Assembly: GCF_050436995.1 (NCBI RefSeq)
Contig: NC_134754.1
Location: forward strand, 8,053,001 to 8,117,000
Source: Anticarsia gemmatalis
Taxonomy: Eukaryota > Arthropoda > Insecta > Lepidoptera > Erebidae
Direction of reading: 5' to 3'
Length of the DNA: 64,000 nt
The number at the start of each line of letters is the position of its first letter. Position 1 is the stretch's first letter. The translations under genes were made by a program, and so were the position numbers. Shown in pieces: positions 48,001 to 61,500 of this stretch. The notes beneath the pieces were generated by a model, which searched no databases, was not told the origin of the DNA, and worked only from the letters and a program-made list of their open reading frames with translations.

Positions 48001-49400
48001 CAAAGCTACGTACGTTGAGACGACTGACTGTTAACGCTAGAACTACAAGACGGATCATTAATGCATGCATGCAAAAGAAACTAAATTAAGTAATTATTTA
48101 ATTACCACCATTGTTATGGTCCTGTCCTAGTGTGAATGTAAGACGACACTTTGTAACTAATAGACTAGATTTAAGATAAAAAGTAAGATATACAACTCAG
48201 CGTTCCAACGAAGTTACATTTAATTATTCCTACTTATTGTAGTTGTAAACAGTGGGTCGATCTATTATTATGTCTGTTTGTCGTAATTAGTACTGGGACC
48301 GGATTGACGTGTTTGCATGCGTTTGTTCTAAATAAGTACGCATACGCCATTTATCTTTGTATATCTAAATACAGCAACAAGACGCTGAAAGTACGACGTG
48401 ATTTTTCGTCTTCCTTGTAGTAGCTTGCTGCTATTTTCAGACATACAAAGTTAAATGGTGCGTGCTTAATCGGATTTATCTTTGAGAGTAATAAAAAAGC
48501 TTAGTTTATTGCTGGAAAGTTTAAAGAGCAATCAAACGTTCAGTTTCATAATTTGTAACGGAACGATGTACGAATATGAACGATGTAACAAGTCAATCTG
48601 TATACTGTTTGATTAAAAGCATGCAAAGATGCAGGCAGCTCAGTAAAGAATTAAAAACGCAGCACTAAAATTTGATGGATTTAGTGAACTTAATAGAGAA
48701 GCTTACATCTGTTTTAAGTTCATTATGTATTGTTAAAAAAAAAGCAAAAATGTTTGATTGCTACTGTTTTGGGTGTGAAAATTCTTAACTAAATATCATA
48801 TCATATTTTTCTCCGCCACTCAGCATTGTACAGGCCTTAACTAGTGTATGTATATTTATTTTTCTAAAACTCAGGTTGTATTTAGTCGATTTTGCCATTT
48901 ATTGTGTGATATTATTTATCGAGTATTAATTTTCTTGTATTTTGTATTGTATTTTCTTTTGTGATTTAATAGTATTTCGTATTGTTTGTGAATTGCTGTC
49001 CGTATTTTAATGTTTCGTATTACCTAACTGTATTTATTGTAAAATATGACGACCAATTGAGGCAAAAGGGTGAAATGCTAATATTAATTGAAAAAATTTA
49101 TTTACAATGAATAAAATTGATCTAACTTTTGTAGGCTTTTGATTGCAAAAATCCCTATGTTTTTAATTTTAAAACACTAACAATAGAATCTGGCTTTTAT
49201 TTTTTTTATACATGTTATTTTCTTGTAAAGGATTATAAACGTAATGTTGTGAGTAATTATTATTATTATAAACAAACTATCGTGACGTCAATATAATAAA
49301 TTAAGTATCACTTAATAATATCCTTATTCTAATTATAAAACGCAATAAAAACAAATAATATAATATTAAATTATACATACAAAAACGCATCGGAAAATTT
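45036..49400 (+). other. Presumed 3' UTR and downstream DNA of the BACE-like gene
   Basis: There is no convincing coding sequence. The stretch is AT-rich with many possible AATAAA signals, so the true end of the protease transcript cannot be placed by eye. One degenerate palindromic MITE lies at about 47140-47345; otherwise little repeat sequence is recognisable, which would suit a long 3' UTR. Confidence 0.35.
47140..47345. mobile_element. Degenerate palindromic MITE downstream of the BACE-like gene
   Basis: AGAGGCGCTATAAGG, TTCGTACAAAATTTGTCGCC and AACCGGTTGTCGATATTAGA match the right half of this MITE family; the left half is strongly altered. Confidence 0.45.
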
Positions 49401-51566
49401 ACAAGGACTATGATCAAGTACTTACGATGTTGGTTGGCTTCATTTAACCGTTGAATGCGTAAACATAGAGTTACATATCAGATTTCTAATTATTGATTTC
49501 TGGCGCTTTGATATAAGTAGGAACACCTACCTACATATTTTCTGATTACGTTTCCTTCAGGAAACTTATCGTTAATTAAAACTGCATTTCGGCAATCGGT
49601 GCTCTGCACTGTACATGCGTGGTTGCTAGTGGTTTGTCTCAGTCTGTTAGAAATGACGGAGATACTCGTAGTTGTCCTATAATAAATAGTTTACACATTA
49701 TGTACCGCAGCAGCTTGTTTTAGTTATGACAGAACACCGTGTGTGAAGTAGGTAGAAAGACGTAGTAAAAAGTCTACTATTACTATTAGCCTAGCACTAG
49801 CTTTCTTGCTAAGTATCTACTATTTACATTGAGGTAACATGAACTTATTTGGGTGCCTGTTGGCTTACCGGCGAAATTCCACTAATGCGGCTGCGAAAAC
49901 TCCTACTTAGGCCAATTTTATCTTATGAGATAATCATCGTAGGTACTGATTTAAGTTTTCTTGCAGCTGTTTTTCAACTGACTGCGTGGTAGTAAGTACT
50001 TACATACCATTAAAATTAAACATTTTAAAACATAATAATTATCTTGTTTACATTATGCTTGGTCATCCCACTTTTTATAATAACTTAAGTAATAACTTTG
50101 AGATCAGTGAAGTTTCAGGGTCGAACCATGTTGTACCGATGTTGTTTCTGTTAGTTAAATTAAATGACTTCGTAGTTACGGCTACCACGACCAGAGTCTT
50201 TTATAGCCAATGCTGATATGATGATCGACAGAGCGAAGTAGACGTGTCCCTGTGAAACGTCTGGGTACCTACTTAATTTTGTATCGGCAGCCATAATGTA
50301 AATATTATCTACATATTATAACTTCTGCTTATTGTACCTACCTAGTAAGTGGCCTCAAGGATACGAGCACTCAAATATTACATAAGAAGGTGTAGAGCGC
50401 TGCAAAAAATCCCAAGATAATGCGTCATGTAGGTATCTACCTGGAGGTACCACAATCCTCCGAAGAGTTTGATGATTTCGACGTGTCCATCCATATCAAG
50501 TGTATGGAGTTAGTAATTAAATCGCATGACGTTCAATTAGAACTCGATGAGAAAATTGAGCAAAATAATTACATTTCAATTTCTGATCTACAGATAATTT
50601 CCTTAGAGTTAATAGCTAGGAATTACAAGACGGTATCTATTTCCGCACCGATTTCGTTTTCAATCCGTATAAATCAGCTGACCTCTTTGAATCTTCCTAT
50701 ATAAAATTCAAAATGACGTATGCAACTGCTGGTGATTTAGATACAAAGAAAAAATAATAGTAATGTTACCTCCCATTTTTGAAGTTCACATTAGAATTCA
50801 AGGTGCGATTTTTGAATTTACAAATCCGGTATAAAAAATAGTCGGCACTGAGTTTTATGGCAAGGTTGAATAAATTTTATAATTTTGATTTTGTTTGTGG
50901 TGATGTAGAACACGGCCCGATTAGGTGTGGATCCTAAGAAAATCTAATATTGGCTACATTTTCTCACCTAGGCTCAAATTTGCTTATGTCATATTGAAAT
51001 GTTAGAAACACTATACGTGTTTACCTATTACAAATGTACATATGGTAGAGAAACTAATTTTATAAATATATATATACGGAACTCGAAACAAACCACAATA
51101 AGGTTACTAATGCATTTACATTCATTTTTTTTAAAGAGAAATATCTATTCAAATGGCTTTCGTTCGATTAAATAATTCAGTCGTCAAGCGTTTTGCGGCA
51201 ATTTGCATAGAAACGAGATCAGACAGAAGTCGCGATTCGAAACTGAAATTAAATTGCGATTATTCCAAGATTGGAAAGAATCGTGCCTAATGCCTTGTAG
51301 ATAGGGCTACCATTTGTCTAGCTGAGAACAGTGGATACGTGCTTCGATGTCAACAAACTTGCACGTAATAATAAGGTAAGTAAGCTAATATTTTCCCAAT
51401 TTGATGTAGAGATTATGCAATTTTTGTATTAGCAGGAAACGAGCTTCATTGATTTAGATACTTTAAATTATACTATTGAATGGATGTTTTTAAAACAATA
51501 GGTAGGTTCTTTGAAATGTAATACTAAGATAACTATATTAACTTTATATGTATAAATTAATCTAGG

Positions 51567-52718
51567 TATCTGGGGGCACGGAAGTGCCCCCGCAAGTCGA
51601 GCAAAAAAAAAGCGGCACGGCCGTAACATCCTTTTCTCGAAGCAATTCGGGCTATTTTTGACACCCCTATAATTTCGTTGTGGATAAAACAAGAAGCCTG
51701 GATTTTCAGCAACTAATTAGTCATTGTATAAACACGGTATATTTAAAATTTCAGTCAATTTGAACCAGTAGTTTAGGAATGACAACTTGTTAAAATTTTG
51801 AATTTTGTCACTCACTGATTCACTGACTCACTGACTCACCGATCATCAAAAGTCTAAGGTACTTCTAGCAGACTTAGAAGCTTAAAATTTAGAATACAAA
51901 TAGGGTTTAGTGTCTTAATCATGGGAAAAATTTAATATTTTCTAATTTCGGTCCAGTTTTCTAAATACACCAACTGCAACAATAACTTTGTAATCCCACA
52001 TAAATGTATAAGATTACAAGGTTACATTTGCAGTTAATGAATTATTATTACAGTAGAAAATAAAATAAATAGGTGTAAATAGGTACCTACTATATGAGAC
52101 ATAACGGGGGAGGGGGTATAGGGTGGATAAGGGTGTTTAGCCCATGAAACTGAACAACATTCCCATAGGAAAATATGTTGAATTATGAAAAAAAAACGTC
52201 TTTCCATACAAATTGGACTTATGTTCGCTCTACAAAAAGAAGTGAGATGCCATCAAAAACATTCTGTAAAAACCTCAAGTCTCGCCGTAAAAAGTGGTGA
52301 GATCTATATAATAGCAAGTCGATTAATCTATTTAGTCTCTACTTAAAGGACCTTCTGTCTTAAGTTATTACGTACGTTATTATCATGCCAATTTAAAAAA
52401 AAAAACCTTTAAAACAAATAGATCGACTTGGTCATCGCAAGAAAACACAAATTCGCCATTAACATTTCAGGAGCATTAACTTCTCGTCGTGCTGTGTAGT
52501 GTGATACATACTAATAATTAAATCATGCGATGGCCAGGTCGGTCTATTTGTTTTAAAGGTATTTTTTTTTAAATTGGCATGATAATAACATACGTAATAA
52601 CTTAAGACAGAGGGTCCTTTAAGTAGAGACTAAATAGATTAATCGACTTGGTATTATATAGATCTCACCACTTTTTACGGCGAGACTTGAGGTTTTTACA
52701 GAATGTTTTTGATGGCAT
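51567..52718 (-). mobile_element. Foldback/hairpin-ended non-autonomous element, copy 2
   Basis: Reverse-complement copy of the element at 2248-3391, colinear over its whole length with only scattered base changes and small indels. It begins with the GGGGGCACGGAAGTGCCCCC hairpin and ends with the foldback pair. Flanks outside the shared part are unrelated to those of copy 1, which fixes the element's ends to within a few bases. Confidence 0.78.
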
Positions 52719-54432
52719 TCATTAGTTGGGACTATAAACTTAATAAAACAATTTAGCCGTTGAACAAAACGACAGAAATAAGTAAGAATAGCGCTTTAAA
52801 TTCAAAACCTGGACAGGCTTCGAATTAACATTCTATGACAGTTTGAAAGTGGGACATTGTCCGGGAAAGCCCTAATAAACGGTAGCCCGAGCTGTAGAAA
52901 GAAATTTAATTTTCTACGTTACAGAATTTCTCCTTGCTAGGAGTTGTTACAGATTGTTACGGATCACTTGCAGATGGCAGTATTAAGTGTTATTTAATTT
53001 TTAAAATAAAATGTACAACTATCTTGTACGTAACAATTTTGGTACCAGCTACTGAGAGAAAAAGGCTTCTGTTTGTCTTGAGGGATTGCTTTGAGTGTTT
53101 CAAATACAAGTTTTTTTGACAAAACAAGTTTACTTACACGTGTACATATAAGCACGTGCAGAGGTCGTTCAATGGCAACGAATTCCAAAAAAATTAACCG
53201 GATAGCACTGGTTTTCCCGGATTTTTTTAAATCTAGTACTAAGAAAATGTGTCATGAGAGATTTACACTAATGCCAGTTATTTAGATTTTATTTACAGAA
53301 TTAAATTAAATTATAGTCTACTAAGATTTACTAAACAAAGTTTTCAGAAGCATGTAAGTTCTTCAGTACAGGCCAAAAAGTAGACGAACCCACTTGAGGG
53401 TCTCGTGAGTTAGCAGTGTCCAACCTGTTCGAAATGTGCCAAAATGTCAAACCAATCAAGGTAAATAGATAAGACTTTAAGCGTCGAACTTATAGACAAT
53501 AGCCATATTAAATGCAACACGAAAAAAAAACAAATCTTATTATTCGATTTGAAATATTCAATTAGCCGTTTAAATATCGGACTCCCGAATTAATCACTAG
53601 GTAATTGGTCAGGGACCATGCTTTAAATTTTCATCCACTTAAAACTATTAGGTAATATGCTTTTAATAGGTCAGTGTGGGAATGGAAGATATAATTAACA
53701 CTTTGAAGTACCTACCTACATAGGTATTCTATTTTTTCTTATTTCCGTCTTCAGAAGGAAGAAACTATTGAGTCATTTTCAATTTGCATTTTTTTTATAA
53801 CTAATCAAGTTACTAGAAATAACTTATTCATCATTATTATGTAATTTTCTATTATATAATAATCATATTCTTGTTTTTTTTTTCCATTCGGGGTCAACAA
53901 TCGGCTTTGCCTTTTTGCACAACATAATTTTTGCCTATTGTATTTAAATATTTTATTTGTTTTTACATGATCTCAGAAGCCACTAATTAACACAATCTTT
54001 GCATTCATTAGTAATAGTATGATAATTAAGATTATTAATATTTATTAAATAAAGATTTGTGTTCTATGTTGAAACGACATAAGATGTGAACGACTTGGGT
54101 AACCGACGTCAATGAACGCATCGGGTATTATTGAGTGCGTGAAATTATTCATGACTCAAAATAATAATGTCCCATCAGGTTACGGCGGTCAGTTTCATTG
54201 AAACTAGCCAACGGTGCAAGACTTTGTTTTTAGTATCCAATTGTGCGCAAGGAATACTCTATTCCTTGACTCTCATAGCCCTGTAGGACGGATAACCGAC
54301 ACAACTAGTCAGAGGTCAGGCGCAGGGCCGACGGTTTTTCGCGCTTTTCAAAGGACGGATGTCTACGACCTTAACTACTTAACTTCAAGGCAATCTGTGA
54401 GTAATTCCGAACAGAAAATATCAGAAGATCCT

Positions 54433-54497
54433 TTTTGCCCAACGCAGGATTCGACCCCGAGACTCCTTCACTACCGACCGCGCCACAGAGGCAGTCA
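54433..54497 (-). mobile_element. tRNA-derived SINE head fragment
   Basis: The + strand reads GGATTCGACCCCGAGACTCC and CCGACCGCGCCACAGAGGCA, the reverse complement of box B and box A of the SINE family also seen at 5354. Only the head is recognisable. Confidence 0.5.
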
Positions 54498-56321
54498 CAT
54501 TCATGACTTATTGGATATACCTAACTATACTATGCTAATTTATTGGTGAAGGAAAACCTCGTAAAATCTGCATAGTTGTGAACCAGGTATATAAAACCTA
54601 CTGCCCTTTAAAGGACTGGCTAGCTAGACACCAAATTGTCTACTAGTCGACATTGAGAAGTAAAATACATAGAATTTTCCTAACGCGATTATACTATCGA
54701 ACAATACTTACAGTTACACTTGGGAGTTTGGGACTCTTTGTGGTAAATCATGCACATTTTTTTACCAATATAAATTGAGGCTGTAAAACTATGAAAAAAT
54801 TAAGAAAATAGAAGCAATGATAAATAAATATCCTGATACAGTAGGGAGAACGTTACAGTAAAATATCGTGCATACTTTATTTGTGGTTCACAAAAACATC
54901 GTAAGCATGTAACTAATGAAAAGTTCGGTCGGGTAAAATACTATACTATAAATTTTAACCATATGAGGCTCCACTTATTTGCTACATCATTGAAGTGTTC
55001 TCAGAAAATACTGTTTTTATTTGGGGGCAAAAACCCAACTTGTTTACATTATGTTATTACGTAAACTTCCTTTAAGACACGTGATAAGTGAGTTAACTTC
55101 GTTACCGAGGATGGCTTAGTAGAAACTGTATACCACATACACCGCGAAACGTTTATCGGATATTTGTCGACTAAGCAGTGTAAATAGATAAAAAAAACCT
55201 TTAAAAGTCCCAGACAATGTCATATAACCACAATTTTTCAATGATATTTATTTATAATGGTATGCCAAAATTAGCACTTTGTCATAACTAACAATTAACT
55301 TCATCATTCTAATATTTAAACGGTACAAAGCAGACAACACTTTTTGTTTTGTTCTTATACCTATAGGAAGTTCTTCTAGCTTTTCATAAGTACTTCATCA
55401 TCATCATAATTGGTCTGAATACATCTATTGCAGATGATTAAGGTGGCCTCAGGTAGAATTAGTGCACTTTCGTTTGTGACTCAAAAGGCCTATGCGGGAG
55501 TAACAACCGCGACTACATTTACGGCCGATAAAAATGCCAGAGGAAAATGAGTACTTATACACCTAAATATGTCACTGTAAATATATTGCTAAACCTTAAA
55601 TGATTTCCTAATAACTAAAGTGTGTTAAAAGCAGTCCATGAAAAAGACCGACAGACTTAGTTACCAACATATCCCTAGATCTCTTACAAATCAGAACACG
55701 ATTAATTTTAATTTCTATTGTAGTCAAGTATCAACTGAATTCAGTATCTATCTAGAAATCGATTTCATTTGTCGATTTTATTTCAAGTCTCTCTTGCCCC
55801 TGAGTGATAAATCAATAAAACAAACACTTCAATAAAGATTTATCACTTGTAGCTTTTCAAGTATGATGTAAGGATTTCCTGATATCACTTCCTTTGTCAT
55901 CTCTATAGATGCAATAATTTTGAAGGCGACACAGTCGACACACATAATTGTTGTACTAAACTGCTTACTGTAACTGCGTTGTATTGATTAACCCCCGGTT
56001 TCTGAGTTCATTAAGCGGTAGTTTTTATTGTCATGTAACCACAGCGCCTTGACATTGGACGTTGATATGAAACAAACTTACTTCCGATATTATTTAAACT
56101 TTGGACTTTAATTTTTTTCATTTGTTTTATGAATTTCCAATGTTCTTTTTTCTTATATATGCATAATTTCACTTTAAACCATCCAATAATTTTTAGTATT
56201 TGGCATGATTGGCATAGGCATATAGCATTTTTGAACAGATACTGGATTCAAATCCGATAATTCTTGAACGGATCCCTAATAACGTCAGTATTCAAGTATT
56301 ATGTGCAATTATTGTCAAAAA

Positions 56322-56384
56322 AATATTTTTAGTTGATAAGGATTCACTACATGTACATCCTCATCGACTAAAAATATTTTATTT
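56322..56384. repeat. Small hairpin element
   Basis: The left arm AAATATTTTTAGTTGATAAG and its continuation GAT pair with ATCCTCATCGACTAAAAATA on the right. Arms are about 23 bp with one or two mismatches and a loop of about 13 bases. It may be a tiny foldback element or a solo TIR pair. Confidence 0.4.
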
Positions 56385-56556
56385 TGTGATACACTAATAA
56401 ATTATTACCTCACATAATATTACATCATACGAGTATGTGCTAATATTCAAAGTCAAGGCTCTGTACTTAGCAAGTATCGAGTTTGTTTAGCAAATCTGAT
56501 TGTGACTTTGTGGCACAAATCACAACATGGAAGACAATTTGGTATCAGTAAAAAAG

Positions 56557-56805
56557 CGCTCGTGGCTAGTTGCACTCATCGGTCGGTTAACGATCAGTGG
56601 GTTAAGCACCTTGGCGCGGACATTCCATAGATGGGTGGCCGCATAGTGGTATTTGAACTGAGCGTCTCCGTGCTTTGGAGGACACGTAAAAAGTCGGTAC
56701 CGGTTGTTATCAATAAGATAACAGTCGTTAAGCTATGTCAAAGGCCTTCGGGTGGCTTGAACAATTTTGGTTTGACCATACGACAAATGAAATGAAAATA
56801 AAAAA
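56557..56805 (+). mobile_element. 5S-rRNA-derived SINE, second copy
   Basis: GATCAGTGGGTTAAGCACC and ATGGGTGGCC match the 5S box A and box C region at reduced identity. The tail (CAGTCGTTAAGCTATGTCAA, AGGCCTTCGGGTGGCTTGAA) differs from the copy near 1.3 kb, so it is a different subfamily sharing the 5S head. It ends in an A-rich tail near 56800; the exact borders are uncertain. Confidence 0.65.
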
Positions 56806-57160
56806 GCGAGTAATCTCGCCCTATTGTCCATAACATCTAGTAATATATTAACGGAAGAGTGTGATTTATAACGCGCAATCTCTAAAACTACTAGCTGGGC
56901 ATAAAAAAGACTGGTTGTGATAGCTACATTCTTACAATCTTCGAGTTTAAATAATAAAAGTAGATGCGACTGAAACTGTGAGGCACAAATATTGCATACG
57001 ATAATAACGAATCCGATGTTCGAATGACTGGAAAATTGATTGGTATATGGTAAATGAGACCTACACCCGCCGTTCAAAGAAAATCATGGAAAAACCAAAT
57101 GGGAGCGGCAGGTCTTATTAAGAAACAGATTTGTTTTTTTGTTTTGTTTTTTTTTAAAGA

Positions 57161-57360
57161 CAACTCCCGCACTAAGAATTGCTCTTGTGTCGCGGGGACT
57201 TTTACAAACATACAAACAAAGGACACAAAGCACAACCAGACTCGAAACAATTATTTGTGGATCGCACAAATAATTGTCCCGTGTGGGAATCGAACCCACG
57301 ACCTCCCGTTGCAGTGGTATCGGCGTGGTGACCTAAACCACTGCGCCACGGAGGCAGTCA
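57161..57360 (-). mobile_element. tRNA-derived SINE
   Basis: On the - strand the head has box A TGGCGCAGTGG (57338-57348 complement) and box B GGGTTCGATTCCC (57285-57297 complement). The body contains ATTATTTGTG and AAAGTCCCCGCGACACAAG. The T-rich stretch at about 57131-57156 is the poly(A) tail on the - strand. It is a pol III type retroposon. Confidence 0.75.
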
Positions 57361-57818
57361 AAACAACGTACGTAAAACGTAACTTTTACACTACAATAGT
57401 CTATTTTTTAAACTTAAAAGCATGTTGCCCTTCAGGGATAAATATAAATTATTGGTATTTTCGTGCAAATAACTACGATCTAGAATTTGACGGTGTAAAC
57501 ATATTTATGCTCGTGGCTGAAATATTACATGAATTATACTATAATGTTATCTTTGGGTTTAATAAAAAGCGCACTTTTTATATAAATAATCATTTTATCA
57601 TATTATATAATCGTGTTGCAAACTTTTTTGATACTTAAACTTTTTGTAGTAACAAAATAATATAAGTATTTTAGTTTTCCTTGTATTGTTTGTGTAATTT
57701 AACTATTAAAATTTATTTATGCATTACCTACATTTTTTTAAATATCGCGTGGGTTTTTGTTGTTATAAAATTCGCAATTTTTTATAACAGGTACATTGTT
57801 TTGATAAGGAAAATGTAA

Positions 57819-57979
57819 TCTATACTAATATTATAAAGCTGAAGAGTTTGTTTGTTTGTTTGAACGCGCTAATCTCAGGAAATACGGGTCCGATTTGAAA
57901 AATTCTTTTAGTGTTAGATAGCCCATTTATCGAGGATTCTCTCTTATATGACGCAAGCGAAGTTGCGCGGGTCAGCTAG
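57819..57979 (+). mobile_element. Internally deleted non-autonomous Helitron
   Basis: Both ends are intact (TCTATACTAATATTATAAAG ... GTCAGCTAG before T). The middle is missing after CATTTATCGAGG, and the sequence jumps straight to the 3' terminal ATTCTCTCTTATATGACGCA. Its length of 161 bp compares with about 270 bp for full copies. Confidence 0.83.
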
Positions 57980-58508
57980 TTAGGTATATTATTCACTATT
58001 GTAAAATTGTATGGTCTGCTGTTCAAATATAATTGTATTTACTTACTTACTCTGCTAGGCCCAGATTAACTTTCTTCGGAAAAGCGATTCACACATGCAA
58101 TCTCCAATCTTGCAAGGTCCTCAGGTTAACGATAGAGCTATAGCAAGATATTTTCTTGCTATTATCCTGAAGGGTGTATTTCGAATCAAACCCCAAGATA
58201 TTCATATATACATATTATCATCCCTTTTTCCCATAGGAGTAGGCAGAGACTAAAGAGCACCACTTGATACAAGCGTTACAAACTTTCCTTGTCTCATTCG
58301 CATTCATACATCTAGCTATAATTTATAAAAAAATAAACAGAATTTTACCACAACTAAATAAAACATTAGTTCACGTGTTTTCTTCAATACAAATGTCTAC
58401 TCTAACACTATATAATTATACGACAACTAGTAATTAGTCAATGAATATAGCGTAAGTAATATTTTAATTAGGTTAATCATCGGGACCTTGGGGCTGATTC
58501 TCAATGTT

Positions 58509-58515
58509 TATATAT
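58509..58515 (+). promoter_or_regulatory. TATA box of gene D
   Basis: TATATAA lies 76 bp before the ATG of gene D. A TTAGT sequence about 30 bp downstream could be the initiator. Confidence 0.45.
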
Positions 58516-58590
58516 AACAGATACATTGCTTAAGGCTGTGTTAGTATAGCGGGAGCTTTTGAACAGTGTGTGAGCGAATAAGATATCGCA

Positions 58591-61500
58591 ATGAGTGCTT
58601 TATTTAATACGATTTTATTTTTAACATTGCAGGCGACAATTGTTTTATCTGCATGTAAGTATTTACAAAATATTTTTGCAAATTTTGTAATAAATATATA
58701 TATGCATTTGAAATCAAAGATTTTGGATTTCTAATTTAAATTTTTAATATGTAACCTAGAATTCAATGATACGTTTTTGCAAAAAAATATTTAACATCAT
58801 TAAATAGCATAAATTATGTCTTTTAAAAATCGATTTAAAATAGATCAACTTCATTAAATCGGTGCAAAAATATACAAACAAATGTAAATGTTTATTTGTT
58901 TATTTAGAACTATTAAACTAGTTTTTACAAAATGCGTATAATATTATATTAATGAAGTAAAAGACAAGCAAAAAATCTTTAATAATTTTTATGTAATTTC
59001 AATTACATTATTACTGTACTTAAATTACTTAAGAAACACATAACACCAAAATTCTTAAAATCGCAACATGATTCAAAATCTGGTAAGCCTTGTGAAAGAA
59101 CAATGACATAACGACTTTATATTAAGGTTAATTCGACCTAGACCTCTGTCAATTATACTCAAAATACCTTCAAAAATAATCTTTCAGAATTACTTCCTAC
59201 TTCTTTCCTATTTTCCATACATTTTATTTCCGACTGTAACAAGTTAATAATATTCTTGTATAAGAGCCAAAAGTTCGAAGCTGACTTTGACATTGACCCT
59301 ATTGAAGGTCACCTTAAGCAAGTACATGTACTGAGCAGTTGCAAATATCTTGCATATATTTTGGTCTGTTCCCTTATAAGGCTTTATTTTTTGTGCAACT
59401 GTTGTTGTCTTCAATTAACTTCAGTTCCTGGGTTGTATTAGAAAATCAGCGGGAAGAGCGAATACAACCTGCATTTGTAAATAAATATTTGATGTCAAAG
59501 CATTTTTTTTTTCAATATTTCTTTCACTATTCCAATGAGCATGGGTCTCTTGAACGCAGGATGGTATTGGGCCTTAAGTCCACCACGCAGACTAAGTGCG
59601 GGTTGGAGGCTTAATAGGAGAATGTTATATTATTTACAAAATAATATACAAGTATTACCTAGTAAATCGATCACTATTTCAATGATTTATTTCTATCAGT
59701 AACATCTATTTTCCGTGACAGAATTTTATCTTGAACTAGCTGACCCGCGCAACTTCGCTTGCGTCACATAAGAGAATCGTAATTTTCCCCGTTTTTGTAA
59801 CATTTTTCACTGGTACTCTGCTCCTATTATTGGTCGTAGCGTGATGATATATAGCCTATAGCCTTCCTCGATAAATGGGCTATCTAACACTGAAAGAATT
59901 TTTCAAATCGGACCAGTAGTTCCCGAGATTAGCGCGTTCAAACAAACAAACAAACAAACAAACAAACAAACAATCAAACAAACAAACAAACTCTTCAGCT
60001 TTATAATATTAGTATAGATTCTCACTCCGATAATTCGGTTAATGGTAAAAGCAAACTGAATGATAAGGTACTAATTTATTTGTCAAATACAGTAGGTACC
60101 TACTACTTTGCCGAGCTACAATACCTATAGTGCAATGTAGTAGTATAGATTTTCAAAAGTAGTTATTTCTTTTATAAAAATATATGAACTAGTTTAAATA
60201 TAGAATTTTGCTAGATGCCTAGATATATTATAAGGATGTTGACCGCATATTTCGACCCGCATCACGTACGCACGCCGGCGTTATATCCATGTCCAGTGGT
60301 CACGGTCAGCAAGGATTCAACAAGGGTACACTTCTCACCTTGTCAGCTCCTCGCTGACATAAGAGTATTGTAGGATTATGTTACATTGAAGTATTGATTT
60401 TTTGTTTATATTAATAAATCGATTACTACTGGTTCTTTTTATGAATATTATATAAATATGTTTGTTTGTTGATTCTGTGTTGGAATAAAATATCGATAAA
60501 ACTTTATCTCACCATGTTTTCTCTCTTCAGTACTAATGCAATAAACATATTAAGTTCACCGAAAATGTGTTAAATAATGACTAACAAGATCAAATATAAT
60601 TTTTAAGTCCAAGAAAAATAGTAACTGGCGGAAATAATTTCGGAAATAAAACGGAATAACTAGCAACGAAGTTACACGGTTTCAGATCTGAGATTACGAG
60701 AATGCCATCATAACAACTTAGCTATCAAAACTAGCAGACGCATAACTCTGATCTCAGTGAGATGTGAGAAAGCCCCAACGTTGTTTTCTGGCTTCCCTCC
60801 AGAAAATACTGTCACCAGTTCTAGCTACTGTTTTACAATTTAATGTTCTACCTTGTAATATTTTAAACGAAAATATTTCGAGGAAATGCACGTATCTTTA
60901 ATCTTATGTGTGTAATGCTCTGAGAGAGCTGATAGGGAACGACTCATTACATTGGGAATGATTTACCGTAAGGTTCTTTAGGGTTAAGGCTTTCGCAGTT
61001 CAGCTGACATAATTATAATAACTTACCTTCGAAGAGGTAACTATACGTAGTTTATTCAAATTTCACAAAGGTAAACATGATAATGTTACAATTAGGAAGA
61101 AAAATAAACCTACTAAAGGAAATAGAATTTACTTCTATTTTTTAAAAAACGATTTCTGTTTCATAAACACCTTTTTTAATTAAAATTATTCAGCTCTGGT
61201 CAGGTGGTTGAAAGTTTATAATGTTTTAAGTGGTGTTTACACATGCATACAAAATTATAGTCGAGCTATCATTGAATCTGGTAAGATCAAGCCTTGATAC
61301 ACTTTGTTTCCGTATTTACCATACAATTATGTAAATGACTTCGCAGAAACAGTTAATTTACCTGTCCATTTCTTATGCAAGATTTCCACATTTTTTGTTT
61401 AAATGTTGCGTGCAAGCGTGTTTATTGTTCTTGATTTTGACTTGAATTTCCTTTTGTGCCCGCCTGGTTAACACTCCTTATCACTCTGCCTATTGGCGAA

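Larger units (their letters stand above)
49401..58508. other. Intergenic region upstream of gene D
   Basis: No gene could be supported. It contains the foldback element copy 2 (51567-52718), a SINE fragment (54433-54497), a small hairpin element (56322-56384), a 5S-type SINE (about 56557-56805), a reverse tRNA-type SINE (57161-57360) and a Helitron (57819-57979). Confidence 0.55.

Noticed and set aside
54214..54549. 111-codon ORF on the + strand
   Set aside because: It overlaps a reverse SINE head at 54433-54497 and has no family resemblance.
57054..57638. 194-codon ORF on the + strand
   Set aside because: It reads straight through the reverse tRNA-type SINE (for example the GIPCGNRTHDLPL-like phrase is box B read antisense), so it is a repeat artefact, not a gene.
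60240..60365. GC-rich pocket in intron 1 of gene D
   Set aside because: It looks like a piece of a dispersed repeat, but I could not find a second copy in the window or assign it, so no feature was called.
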